A DNA stretch of 64,000 nucleotides. Origin: Poriferisulfidus sp963668445. GTDB lineage: Bacteria; Pseudomonadota; Gammaproteobacteria; Poriferisulfidales; Poriferisulfidaceae. A model generated the notes under the pieces. It did no database searches. It was not told where the DNA came from and was given only the letters and a program-made list of their open reading frames with translations. Location of the stretch: NCBI GenBank assembly GCA_963668445.1, contig OY764335.1, forward strand, positions 1,116,001 to 1,180,000, in the 5' to 3' direction. The translations under genes and the position numbers were made by a program. How positions within the stretch are numbered: the first letter of the stretch is position 1; each line of letters opens with the position of its first letter. This document shows, in pieces, positions 8,442 to 27,220 of the stretch.

Positions 8442-9470
8442 CTAGCCGCCCAGATACGACATGCCGGCTTTTTGCATCCGGGATGTCTCTTGCGTCCGCA
8501 GTTCGGAATAGCGGTCGTCGCGCCCCTGCCACAAGCGCGTCAGGTCGCGGCGCAGCATGGCATCGTCCGCGCCCATGCGCAGAAGGCTTTTCAAGTCATG
8601 CCCGCGGGAAGCGAACAAGCATGTGAACAGCATGCCGTCCGCCGTCATGCGGAGCCGATGGCAATCGCCGCAAAAAGGCTGGGTCACTGAAGCAATCACG
8701 CCGATTTCCCCCTGCCCGTCCCGATAGCGCCAGCGCTGCGCAACCTCGCCCGGGTAATTCGGGTCGACCGGCTCGACGGGCCAACGAGCATCGACCACCC
8801 GGACGATTTCGGCGGCCGGCAGCACCGCATCCAGATTCCAGCCGCTCGCATTGCCCACATCCATAAATTCGATGAAGCGCAGAACATGCCTGCGGCCCCG
8901 GAAATATTCGGCCATCGGCAGGATTTCGTCCTGATTGGCGCCGCGCTTCACGACCATATTGACCTTGACCGGATCCAAGCCTGCCATCGCTGCATGCTCA
9001 ATGGCCTCCAACACCTGTGCGACGGAACACTGCACGTCGTTCATTTTCTGGAACACGGTGTCATCCAAACCGTCCAAGCTGATGGTGATGCGTGTCAGCC
9101 CTGCATTGGCCAGCCGCTTGGCCATGTCGGCCGTCAGCAGCGATCCGTTGGTGGTCAGGCACACATCTTCGATGCCGGAAATGCCTGCAAGCCTCGAAAC
9201 CAAACGATCCAAATGGCGGCGCAGTAGTGGTTCGCCGCCGGTCAGGCGCAACTTGACCACGCCCAGACCGGCGAGCAGTCGGGCCACGCGTTCAATCTCT
9301 TCGAAAGTCAGAAGCTTTTCGCGTTCCAGAAACTTGTAGTCCGCATTGAAGACTTCCTTCGGCATGCAATAGGCGCAACGGAAATTGCACCGGTCCGTCA
9401 CCGATATGCGCAGATCCCGCAACGGCCGGCCATGGCGGTCGTGCGGCTGGGCGATGGACGAAGCGCTCAT
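8442..9470 (-). CDS. moaA: GTP 3',8-cyclase MoaA
   Basis: Radical-SAM enzyme that starts molybdopterin synthesis by cyclising GTP to 3',8-cyclo-7,8-dihydroGTP. The 342-aa product has the N-terminal cluster motif CNFRCAYC, the GGEPLLRR SAM-binding motif, the C-terminal second-cluster cysteines (CGDCHRLR then a Cys 14 residues on) and the terminal Gly-Gly (YLGG) required in MoaA. It follows rpoC on the same strand after 124 bases. That gap holds a possible structured leader (9495-9576). MoaC, MoaD and MoaE are not in the window; only moaB is adjacent, on the opposite strand. Confidence 0.95.
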   Translation of the reverse strand: MSASSIAQPHDRHGRPLRDLRISVTDRCNFRCAYCMPKEVFNADYKFLEREKLLTFEEIERVARLLAGLGVVKLRLTGGEPLLRRHLDRLVSRLAGISGIEDVCLTTNGSLLTADMAKRLANAGLTRITISLDGLDDTVFQKMNDVQCSVAQVLEAIEHAAMAGLDPVKVNMVVKRGANQDEILPMAEYFRGRRHVLRFIEFMDVGNASGWNLDAVLPAAEIVRVVDARWPVEPVDPNYPGEVAQRWRYRDGQGEIGVIASVTQPFCGDCHRLRMTADGMLFTCLFASRGHDLKSLLRMGADDAMLRRDLTRLWQGRDDRYSELRTQETSRMQKAGMSYLGG

Positions 9471-9494
9471 CTGGAGAATGCTGAGACCTATGCG

Positions 9495-9576
9495 GCTTGC
9501 CGTTCTTCTATTCTACTGGACGCAAGCGGGTCGGCCGGCATGAGGCGCGGCATGGCCGGGCTTCTGCACGGCAAGC
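9495..9576 (-). promoter_or_regulatory. Candidate structured leader of moaA
   Basis: In the 124-base rpoC-moaA gap, 9-bp complementary arms (GCTTGCCGT at 9568-9576 and ACGGCAAGC at 9495-9503, minus-strand sense) enclose an inner hairpin (9551-9559 with 9535-9542, one bulged base, 8-base loop). The closing stem ends about 25 bases before the moaA ATG and has no U-tract. moaA genes are often preceded by a molybdenum-cofactor-responsive RNA; whether this is one is not shown. A TAGAAT hexamer (9510-9515) inside could instead be a -10 element. Confidence 0.35.
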
Positions 9577-9594
9577 AGTATGGGGAGGCCGGAC

Positions 9595-14820
<5,226 letters not shown>

Positions 14821-14843
14821 GCTCCTCTCCCGGTTAGGCCGCA

Positions 14844-19367
<4,524 letters not shown>

Positions 19368-19420
19368 GCCCACCTCAAGGTTGGTCGGTCATTGCAAAGG
19401 AAAACATTAAATGCCGAGCA

Positions 19421-19440
19421 CCGGCGCGTCGCCGCGCCGG
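19421..19440 (-). terminator. Attenuator-like hairpin between rplL and rpoB
   Basis: A perfect 8-bp stem (CCGGCGCG/CGCGCCGG) with a 4-base loop lies in the 107-base gap. About 12 bases after it on the minus strand comes a T-rich run (TTTAATGTTTTCC). Partial termination between rplL and rpoB is known in E. coli; this position fits the same role. Confidence 0.55.
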
Positions 19441-19474
19441 CAGCCGCATGTGTCGGAAAGCGTGGCGCACCGAG

Positions 19475-19858
19475 CTATTTCAACTCGGCGGTTGCGCCTG
19501 CTTCCTCTAACTGCTTTTTCAGCTCCTCGGCTTCTTCGGGCGGCACGCCTTCCTTGACGGCGCACGGCGCCTTTTCCACCAAATCCTTGGCGTCTTTCAA
19601 GCCTAGTCCGGTAATCGCCCGGACCACTTTAATCACGCCGATCTTGTTCGAGCCGAAAGACGCAAGCATCACGTCCTGCTCGGTCTTGGCCTCTTCCTCA
19701 GCGTCGACCGCGGCCGCGACCGGTGCCGCGGCCACGGCGGCCGCGGCCGAAACGCCGAATTTCTCCTCCATCGCGCCGACGAGGTCGACGATTTCCATCA
19801 CAGTCATGTTGGAAATGACGTCAAGGATGTTTTCCTTGGAAACGCTTGCTGTAGCCAT
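19475..19858 (-). CDS. rplL: 50S ribosomal protein L7/L12
   Basis: 127-aa stalk protein that dimerises on L10 and recruits translation GTPases. It shows the N-terminal dimerisation helices, an alanine-rich hinge (VAAAPVAAAVD) and the C-terminal factor-binding domain with KIGVIKVVRAITGLGLKDAK. ATG 19858 (MATASVSKEN) is chosen over an in-frame upstream ATG that would add 12 residues foreign to the family. It lies 36 bases after rplJ. Confidence 0.96.
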   Translation of the reverse strand: MATASVSKENILDVISNMTVMEIVDLVGAMEEKFGVSAAAAVAAAPVAAAVDAEEEAKTEQDVMLASFGSNKIGVIKVVRAITGLGLKDAKDLVEKAPCAVKEGVPPEEAEELKKQLEEAGATAELK

Positions 19859-19894
19859 GGGCTTATTACTCCGTGGGGTCAAAAAATCGTTCAA

Positions 19895-20425
19895 TCAAGA
19901 TTCCGCCTGTCGGCGGTCGCGATAGGCAGCCAGCGCACGCGCCAGCCGGCCTGGAATGTCGGCGGATGTGCGCACCAGTTTCCCGACCGGCGCACGCATC
20001 ACCGCCATCAATTGCGCCAGAGCCTTGTCGCGGGGCGGCAGTTCCGCCAACCGCCGCACATCGCGCACGCTCAGCACGGCGCCGTCCATCACGCCGAACT
20101 TCAGTTCCAGACGCTCGTTCGTTTTGCCGAAATCGCGGAACAGCCGCGGCGCATCCATCGGCTCGCGCTCCGAAAAGCCCAGCAGCAGCGGGCCGGACAG
20201 ATGCTCTCGGGCGCAATCGTACGCTGTGCCGTCGAACGCCCGCTTGGCTAAATTGTTCTTCACCACGCGCACGGACACGCCGCAATCGCGCGCCTGCCTC
20301 CGCAGGCTCGTCAACTCCAGCACCGTCATACCGCGGTACTCCGCGGCCACCAGCACTTGCGCCCGCGCCGCCAGCGCCGCAACCTCGTTGACGACCGTGC
20401 TTTTTTGTTCTCGTGTCAAAGCCAT
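19895..20425 (-). CDS. rplJ: 50S ribosomal protein L10
   Basis: 176-aa base of the ribosomal stalk, binding 23S rRNA and L7/L12 dimers. MALTREQKSTVVNEV and the VVKNNLAKRAF rRNA-binding motif are typical. The start is ATG 20425, 6 bases after AGGAG; another ATG five bases upstream (20430) is out of frame and opens only a four-codon frame, MAWL, before a stop. In many bacteria L10 represses its own operon by binding the rplJ leader; the 25-base gap to rplA leaves little room for such a structure here. Confidence 0.96.
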   Translation of the reverse strand: MALTREQKSTVVNEVAALAARAQVLVAAEYRGMTVLELTSLRRQARDCGVSVRVVKNNLAKRAFDGTAYDCAREHLSGPLLLGFSEREPMDAPRLFRDFGKTNERLELKFGVMDGAVLSVRDVRRLAELPPRDKALAQLMAVMRAPVGKLVRTSADIPGRLARALAAYRDRRQAES

Positions 20426-20450
20426 GCCATGCTCCTTGGGCGCCGCCGGT

Positions 20451-21131
20451 TCAGAGGGTGGCCGGATCAACCCGCACACTCGGGCCCATGGTTGGGGACA
20501 GAGCAATGCGCTGGATGTACACGCCTTTGGAGGCAGCTGGCTTAGTGCGCTGCAGTTCGGCGATCAAGGCCCGCACATTTTCGGCCAGCGCTGCCGGCTC
20601 GAAGCCGACGCGGCCGATCGCGCAATGCACGATGCCGCCCTTGTCGGTCCGGTAGCGCACCTGCCCAGCCTTGGCCGCCTGCACCGCAGCGGCCACATCC
20701 CCGGCCACCGTACCCATCTTGGGATTCGGCATCAGGCCGCGCGGCCCGAGCAACTGGCCCAAAGCCCCGACGATCGCCATGCAGTCGGGTGCGGCAATGA
20801 CGGTGCTGAAATCCAACTCGCCGCCGCGCATACGTTCCGCCAGATCTTCCAAGCCCACCGCGTCGGCACCCGCCTCGGTCGCCGCCTGTGCCTGCTCGCC
20901 TCGAGCGAAGACCGCCACCCGCGCATGCCGCCCCGTACCATGCGGCAGCACCGTGGCACCGCGCACGTTCTGGTCGCTCTGCTTCGGATCCACCCCGAGA
21001 TTGATGCTCGCATCGATGCTTTCATCGAATTTCGCGGTGCCCATCTGCTGCGCCAATTCGACGGCCTCGTCGAGCGGATACAACTCGCCCGCCTTGAGGC
21101 GGGCCCGTGCTTGTGCAATGCGCTTCTTCAT
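20451..21131 (-). CDS. rplA: 50S ribosomal protein L1
   Basis: 226-aa L1-stalk protein. GLMPNPKMGTV and QVRYRTDKGGIVHCAIG are the family signatures. It overlaps rplK by four bases (ATGA), so translation is coupled as in other proteobacteria, where L1 also represses the L11-L1 operon by binding its mRNA leader. Confidence 0.97.
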   Translation of the reverse strand: MKKRIAQARARLKAGELYPLDEAVELAQQMGTAKFDESIDASINLGVDPKQSDQNVRGATVLPHGTGRHARVAVFARGEQAQAATEAGADAVGLEDLAERMRGGELDFSTVIAAPDCMAIVGALGQLLGPRGLMPNPKMGTVAGDVAAAVQAAKAGQVRYRTDKGGIVHCAIGRVGFEPAALAENVRALIAELQRTKPAASKGVYIQRIALSPTMGPSVRVDPATL

Positions 21132-21559
21132 TTGTCCATCTCCAAGCCCATGCTGCGGGCGCTGCCCGCGATGATTCGCACCGCAGCATCCATATCGTTG
21201 GCACTCAAATCCGGCATCTTGGCCGCCGCCACTTCCTCCAGCTGCGTCCGCGAGATCTTCCCGACCTTCACGGAATTCGGCGTCGCACTGCCCTTGTCAA
21301 GGCCCATGGCCTTCCGCAGCAGCACTGAGGCCGGCGGCGTCTTGATCACGAAATCGAAACTGCGGTCCTTATAGACCGTGATGACCACCGGCAACGGCAA
21401 GCCCTTCTCCATCGCCCCGGTGCGATCGTTGAACGCCTTGCAGAAATCCTGAATGGCGAGGCCGTGCTGCCCGAGTGCCGGGCCGACCGGCGGCGCCGGA
21501 TTGGCCGAACCGGCCGGCACCTGCAGCTTAATGTGCGTCTTGATTTCCTTGACCGCCAT
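21128..21559 (-). CDS. rplK: 50S ribosomal protein L11
   Basis: 143-aa protein of the GTPase-associated centre, with the proline-rich N-terminal signature (NPAPPVGPALGQHG) and the rRNA-binding C-terminal domain (GSARSMGLEMDK at the end). It starts 10 bases after the nusG stop and overlaps rplA by ATGA. Ordinary length and sequence. Confidence 0.97.
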   Translation of the reverse strand: MAVKEIKTHIKLQVPAGSANPAPPVGPALGQHGLAIQDFCKAFNDRTGAMEKGLPLPVVITVYKDRSFDFVIKTPPASVLLRKAMGLDKGSATPNSVKVGKISRTQLEEVAAAKMPDLSANDMDAAVRIIAGSARSMGLEMDK

Positions 21560-21569
21560 GCGTATGCCC

Positions 21570-22142
21570 TCAGTCCTTGGTCACTTGGTCAAAGTTCAGT
21601 TCCACCGGCGTGGAGCGCCCGAAGATCTGGATCGCGACACGCAACCGGCCTTTCGCCTGATTGGCCTCCTCCACGACGCCGCTGAAATCATTGAACGGAC
21701 CGTCGATGACGCGCACCGCCTGGCCCGGTTCGTACAATGCCTTGACCCGCGGCGGCGCCTGGCCGGCTTCGGACCGGGCGAGCAGCGCCTCAATCTGGTC
21801 GTCCGGAATCGGCTCCGGATGCTGGCGGGCTCCGCCGATGAAGCCCAGCACTTTCGGCGTGCCCTTGACCAGATGCCAATTCTCCTCCGACCACTTCATC
21901 TGCAGCAACACATAGCCGGGGAAGGTCTTGCGCCGGATCGTCTTCTGCTGGCCATCACGCAGTTCGACCATCGTCTCCGACGGCACCTCGATGCGCCCGA
22001 ACTCGCCTTCCTTGCCTTCGCGGCTGATATGCTCCTGCAGCTGGAGGCGCACCTGGTCTTCATAGTTGGAATAGACGTGCACGGCGTACCATTGCAAGCC
22101 ATGCCCCGTTCCCGCGGCGGTTTTTCCGGGCATCGCGCTCAT
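21570..22142 (-). CDS. nusG: Transcription termination/antitermination factor NusG
   Basis: 190-aa NusG with the N-terminal NGN domain that binds the RNA-polymerase clamp (WYAVHVYSNYEDQV, FPGYVLLQMKW) and a C-terminal KOW domain (GQAVRVIDGPFNDFSGVVEE) that contacts Rho or ribosomal protein S10. ATG 22142 overlaps the secE stop as ATGA; a second ATG three codons later (22133) is possible. A much longer open frame upstream merely shadows secE. NusG binds the clamp region of RNA polymerase, where this genome's RpoC carries its large insert. Confidence 0.96.
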   Translation of the reverse strand: MSAMPGKTAAGTGHGLQWYAVHVYSNYEDQVRLQLQEHISREGKEGEFGRIEVPSETMVELRDGQQKTIRRKTFPGYVLLQMKWSEENWHLVKGTPKVLGFIGGARQHPEPIPDDQIEALLARSEAGQAPPRVKALYEPGQAVRVIDGPFNDFSGVVEEANQAKGRLRVAIQIFGRSTPVELNFDQVTKD

Positions 22143-22510
22143 CCCAGCAGTAGGGCCACGGCCCAGGACAGCAGTCGGTCCAGCAGCCATAGGAACACCG
22201 CCATCACCAAGACGGCGATGAATACGACCAGCGCGGTCTGCAACGTTTCCGCACGCGTCGCCCATACCATCTTGCGCACTTCCGCACGGGACTCCTGCAT
22301 GAAGCCGCGCAAGCGGAGGCCATGCGCCGACTGGGACAGGATGTAAGCCGCCAGTGCGACCACGGCGACCAAGCCGAGCACCCGGTACAGGATCGCCTGG
22401 TCCGCAAAATAATAGAATCCGGCCAAGCCTAGCGCCAGCAGCAGCGATGCCGCGCCCCAGCGCAGCATGTCGGCTTGCGACAAGCGCGGTTGCGCTTGCT
22501 CCGAGGTCAT
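22139..22510 (-). CDS. secE: Preprotein translocase subunit SecE
   Basis: 123-aa SecE of the three-helix proteobacterial type: two N-terminal membrane segments (about residues 15-33 and 38-55), the amphipathic helix FMQESRAEVRKMVWATRAET that clamps SecY, and the conserved final membrane helix. ATG 22510 (MTSEQAQ) is preferred over an upstream extension reading through the tRNA side. Encoded between tRNA-Trp and nusG, the usual order. Confidence 0.95.
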   Translation of the reverse strand: MTSEQAQPRLSQADMLRWGAASLLLALGLAGFYYFADQAILYRVLGLVAVVALAAYILSQSAHGLRLRGFMQESRAEVRKMVWATRAETLQTALVVFIAVLVMAVFLWLLDRLLSWAVALLLG

Positions 22511-22528
22511 GGCGCATGCTCCGGCCCA

Positions 22529-22604
<76 letters not shown>

Positions 22605-22647
22605 TTGCACATGCGAACATGCTATCCTCAACGTCTTGCCTATCGCC

Positions 22648-23838
<1,191 letters not shown>

Positions 23839-23880
23839 GAGTCTCTCTCCCGGTTAAGTCAAAAAGTCGCCAAGCCAATC

Positions 23881-23956
<76 letters not shown>

Positions 23957-23986
23957 GCAGCCCCGGCCGCTTCCCCGGCGGCGGTC

Positions 23987-24060
23987 TGGAGCGGGCGAGC
24001 GGAATCGAACCGCCACTATCAGCTTGGAAGGCTGAGGTTCTACCGTTGAACTACGCCCGC
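23987..24060 (-). tRNA. tRNA-Gly (TCC)
   Basis: 74 bases with encoded CCA; acceptor GCGGGCG paired with CGCCCGC, anticodon loop CTTCCAA giving TCC. Middle tRNA of the cluster. Confidence 0.96.
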
Positions 24061-24098
24061 CAGCATCCCGCGAATCCGCCGGACAGCCGCCCCATCGG

Positions 24099-24180
24099 TG
24101 GAGGGGGTAGGATTCGAACCTACGAAGGCTGAGCCAGCAGATTTACAGTCTGCCCCCGTTGACCGCTTGGGTACCCCTCC
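24099..24180 (-). tRNA. tRNA-Tyr (GTA)
   Basis: 82-base class II tRNA with a long variable arm; acceptor GGAGGGG/CCCCTCC and anticodon GTA. The three bases after the discriminator read CCG, so CCA is not encoded, unlike the other tRNAs in the window. First tRNA of the tuf operon. Confidence 0.95.
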
Positions 24181-24202
24181 CAGAATTAGGCTAAAGTGGT
24201 TA

Positions 24203-24211
24203 ATTATAGCA
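24203..24211 (-). promoter_or_regulatory. Extended -10 promoter of the tRNA-tuf operon
   Basis: Minus-strand TGCTATAAT is a perfect extended -10; transcription would begin about 16 bases before tRNA-Tyr. No good -35 hexamer is visible 17 bases upstream. A short inverted repeat (CCTAA-AA-TTAGG, 24214-24225) lies where the -35 would be and could be an operator. Confidence 0.7.
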
Positions 24212-24257
24212 TACCTAAAATTAGGGCCCGCACTTGGAAGCACCTAAGGGGCACCGC

Positions 24258-24950
24258 TCAGCCGGAGTCCTCAACAGTTTCCTGCCAATCGAAACTGGCC
24301 CGCAACTCGGCCTGCGGCGCGTGGGCCGGCACCACTTCCACCTCGACCCGTTCCACCTCGAGTTCCTGCGGCAGGCGGAACTGGCCATGCAAAACCGCAA
24401 AATGCAGGAACTCGAACGTTCCGGCATGCTCCCCAGAGGCCAGTTCCGACAAGCTGTGCCGCGCCGCGCCGCGGCTGGTGCGCCCATGGAATAGCAGATC
24501 GTACCGCCCTTGGACCGGCTTGCTGCGGCCTTTCTGATACAGCACTAGGCGGTAGTCCCACCGCCCCGCCTGCGGCGTGGCCGAAACGCTAAGCCGGTGC
24601 ACTCGCAGCCCGGGCGCCCCCTTCGGCTCCATCAGCTTCTCGTACAAGCCCATGCTTTCGCGCATGACGCGCACTTCCCGCTCCCGCGTCTTCAGCATGT
24701 CGCGCATGTGCTCCAGCGTCTGCTCGGCCACTTGCCGCTGCCGCTCTGCAAACGCTCGCGCCTCCATCATATCCTCATGCCGCCGCAGCACCTCTGCCAG
24801 ATGCTCGCCCTGATCCGCGTACGAGGCTTGCAAGTCGCCGTAGGAACTGTAGGCGGAGTACGCGGCAATGCCGCAAGCCACAGTGCCTACCGCAAACACT
24901 GCCACCGCGACCAGCAACGCCCAGTTCGGCAGCCGCTCCCTGGCCTTCAT
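24258..24950 (-). CDS. DUF6776 family membrane-anchored coiled-coil protein
   Basis: 230-aa protein with one N-terminal membrane helix (about residues 10-32, ALLVAVAVFAVGTVACGIAA), a coiled coil (about 45-115, rich in Glu, Arg and Leu) and a beta-rich C-terminal domain of about 110 residues. This matches a family (DUF6776) often encoded next to argC in beta- and gammaproteobacteria; its function is unknown. The coiled-coil and envelope topology suggest a periplasmic structural role. It overlaps argC by ATGA at 24947-24950 and is the last gene of that pair. Confidence 0.72.
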   Translation of the reverse strand: MKARERLPNWALLVAVAVFAVGTVACGIAAYSAYSSYGDLQASYADQGEHLAEVLRRHEDMMEARAFAERQRQVAEQTLEHMRDMLKTREREVRVMRESMGLYEKLMEPKGAPGLRVHRLSVSATPQAGRWDYRLVLYQKGRSKPVQGRYDLLFHGRTSRGAARHSLSELASGEHAGTFEFLHFAVLHGQFRLPQELEVERVEVEVVPAHAPQAELRASFDWQETVEDSG

Positions 24951-25975
24951 GCCGGCAAGCCCTCCTGCGGCAGCCCCGTCGCCTCTGGAAGCCCGAACAT
25001 CAGGTTCAGATTCTGCACCGCCTGCCCTGCGGCACCTTTGATCAGGTTGTCGATGACGGACACCACAATAAGCGGGCCGCCCGGCTTGGCATGCAAGGCC
25101 AGACGGCACATGTTCGACCCCCGCACGCTCTTGGTCTGCGGGCAGCTGCCCGGCTCCATCACGTCCACGAACGGCTCCGCTGCGTAGCGCTGCCGGTAGC
25201 GCTCCTGCAGCACCGGCGCCGGCGCGTCCGCCCATGCATAGAGCGTCGCCAGAATGCCGCGCACCATCGGCGCCACATGCGGCGTGAACGTCAGTGCGAC
25301 CGGCGCGCCGCCGATCTGGCGCAACGTCTGTTCGATCTCCGGCGCATGCCGGTGGCCATGGATCCCATACGCCCGGAAGTTCTCCAGCGCTTCGCTCATC
25401 AGCAACGGCGCGTTCGCTTGCCGCCCGGCTCCGCTGATGCCCGATTTGGCATCCGCGATCACATGCCCGGACACGACCGCCTCCGACTCCAGCAACGGCA
25501 TCAGCCCCAGCGCCACTGCTGTCGGATAGCACCCCGGATTCGCCACTAGACGCGCCCCGCGAAGCTGCTCCCGATTCAATTCCGGCAGGCCGTACACCGC
25601 TTCCTCCAACAGCTCCGGGCACGCATGCGGCATGCGGTAATGCTCCGCCCATACGGCCGGGTCGCGCAACCGGAAATCGGCCGCCAAGTCGATCACCCGC
25701 CGCCCTCGCTCCAGCAACTCCGGCGCCTGCCGCATCGCCGTTCCGTTCGGCGCCGCAAACAGCACGACATCGCAATCCGCCGCATACACCGCCTGATGCG
25801 GCACATATTCAAGCGCCACGCATGACCGCAAATGTGGGTGCACCTCCCCTACGGCGCGACCGGCCTCCGTATCCGAACTGGCCGCCGCCACCGTCACCTC
25901 TGGATGGCCGCTGATCAGCCGCAGCAATTCCACGCCAGTATAACCCGTCGCGCCAACGACGCCTGCCTTGATCAT
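24947..25975 (-). CDS. argC: N-acetyl-gamma-glutamyl-phosphate reductase
   Basis: 342-aa ArgC, the NADPH-dependent third step of arginine synthesis. GATGYTGVELLRL is the nucleotide-binding loop, ANPGCYPTAVAL holds the catalytic cysteine, and HRHAPEIEQ the active-site histidine region. Length and motifs are those of the type 1 enzyme. Other arg genes are not nearby. Followed by the DUF6776 gene with an ATGA overlap. Confidence 0.96.
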   Translation of the reverse strand: MIKAGVVGATGYTGVELLRLISGHPEVTVAAASSDTEAGRAVGEVHPHLRSCVALEYVPHQAVYAADCDVVLFAAPNGTAMRQAPELLERGRRVIDLAADFRLRDPAVWAEHYRMPHACPELLEEAVYGLPELNREQLRGARLVANPGCYPTAVALGLMPLLESEAVVSGHVIADAKSGISGAGRQANAPLLMSEALENFRAYGIHGHRHAPEIEQTLRQIGGAPVALTFTPHVAPMVRGILATLYAWADAPAPVLQERYRQRYAAEPFVDVMEPGSCPQTKSVRGSNMCRLALHAKPGGPLIVVSVIDNLIKGAAGQAVQNLNLMFGLPEATGLPQEGLPA

Positions 25976-26059
25976 GCTCCATCCCCGAGAATCCGGAATG
26001 CCTCATTTTACACTGGCGGCACCCTATATACTATGGGCCACGCCCCCTATATCGTACCC

Positions 26060-26485
26060 ATGCTCTGGCTCAAAGCACTGCATCTGATTTTCATGGTGAC
26101 CTGGTTCGCCGGGCTGTTCTATCTGCCTCGCCTGTTCGTCTACCACGCCATGAGCGACGACGATCCCAGCCGGCAGCGCTTCTGCCTCATGGAACGGAAA
26201 CTTCTGTGGGGCATTGCCACGCCCGGCGGCATCCTTACCCTGCTGTTCGGGTTCTGGCTGCTGGCTTGGCGCCCCGATCTGTGGGCCGCCAGCTGGATGC
26301 AAGCCAAGCTCGCCGTGCTCGCCGCCATGGTCGCATACCACGTCTGGTGCGCCCGCCTGTGGTTTCAGTTCGCACGCGACCGCAACCGGCATGGACACGT
26401 CTGGTACCGCTGGTTCAACGAAATCCCCGTCGCCTTTCTGGCGGCCATCGTCTTGCTGGCCGTGCTGCGCCCTGCCCTGTTCTGA
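26060..26485 (+). CDS. hemJ: Protoporphyrinogen IX oxidase HemJ
   Basis: 141-aa four-helix membrane protein beginning MLWLKALHLIFMVTWFAGLF, the characteristic HemJ start with its conserved histidine. PRLFVYHA and the C-terminal helix also match. HemJ performs the protoporphyrinogen-to-protoporphyrin step in many proteobacteria that lack HemG and HemY. ATG 26060 is used because it opens this motif; an in-frame ATG 27 bases upstream would add residues foreign to the family. Divergent from argC. Confidence 0.92.
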   Translation: MLWLKALHLIFMVTWFAGLFYLPRLFVYHAMSDDDPSRQRFCLMERKLLWGIATPGGILTLLFGFWLLAWRPDLWAASWMQAKLAVLAAMVAYHVWCARLWFQFARDRNRHGHVWYRWFNEIPVAFLAAIVLLAVLRPALF

Positions 26486-26527
26486 CGTCCCGGCCAAGGC
26501 TTCCCTCACCCTGCCCCGACCCGCCGC

Positions 26528-27193
26528 ATGCCCGCTACCGCCTTGTACGATCTGGATCATACCTTGCTCAGCTGCGACAGCGATTACGAGTGGGGACGGT
26601 TTCTGGCAGACTCCGGCGCAGTCGATGCCGAAACCTACCGGAGCCGCAATGCCGCGTTCTATGCCGAATACCGGCACGGCACCCTCGACCCGTATGCCTA
26701 CCTGGAATTCGTGCTGGCCCCGCTCGGACGCATCGCGCATGCGCAACTGATGCATTTGCGTACGCAGTTCCTAGACGCACAAATCCGCCCCTGCCTGCTG
26801 CCGGGCGCCCGGCAGCTCCTTGCCGCCCAGCGTCGCGACGGATTCCGCCAGATCATCGTCACATCGACCAATGCCTTCATCGCCGAACCCATCGCGCAAC
26901 TGCTGGACGTGGGCACCTTGATCGCCCCGCAACCGGAAATGCGCGACGGGCGCTACACCGGCAAACTTCTGGGCAGAGCCTGCTTCGGTGCCGACAAGCC
27001 CCTCCGCATCGCCGCTTGGGCGGCGCAAACACATGTCGATCTCGGCGAAACCTGGGGCTATTCCGATTCAATCCACGACCGCCCGCTGCTGGAGTTCGTC
27101 GACCACCCCGTCGCCGTGGACCCGGATCCAGCCTTGCGCGCCCATGCGCAACGCCAAGACTGGGATATCATCAGCTTGGCTGAGGCAGCCTGA
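26528..27193 (+). CDS. HAD-IB family phosphatase
   Basis: 221-aa haloacid-dehalogenase-type hydrolase of subfamily IB (SerB-like). The nucleophile motif is YDLDHTLL, motif II lies in IIVTSTN, the lysine of motif III in GADKPLRI, and motif IV in YSDSIHDRPLLE. Members act on small phosphates such as phosphoserine or histidinol phosphate; the substrate cannot be read from the sequence. It follows hemJ by 42 bases on the same strand and may share its transcript. Confidence 0.88.
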   Translation: MPATALYDLDHTLLSCDSDYEWGRFLADSGAVDAETYRSRNAAFYAEYRHGTLDPYAYLEFVLAPLGRIAHAQLMHLRTQFLDAQIRPCLLPGARQLLAAQRRDGFRQIIVTSTNAFIAEPIAQLLDVGTLIAPQPEMRDGRYTGKLLGRACFGADKPLRIAAWAAQTHVDLGETWGYSDSIHDRPLLEFVDHPVAVDPDPALRAHAQRQDWDIISLAEAA

Positions 27194-27220
27194 GCCTCCG
27201 CGCCCGTACGGCATTTTCAT

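Noticed and set aside
20425..20430. Two ATGs in different frames at the rplJ start
   Set aside because: The upstream one opens only a four-codon frame; it has no room for a ribosome-binding site, so it was not called.
24258..25775. 505-codon frame that includes the DUF6776 gene
   Set aside because: The first 270 codons shadow argC; the real start is ATG 24950 with an ATGA overlap.
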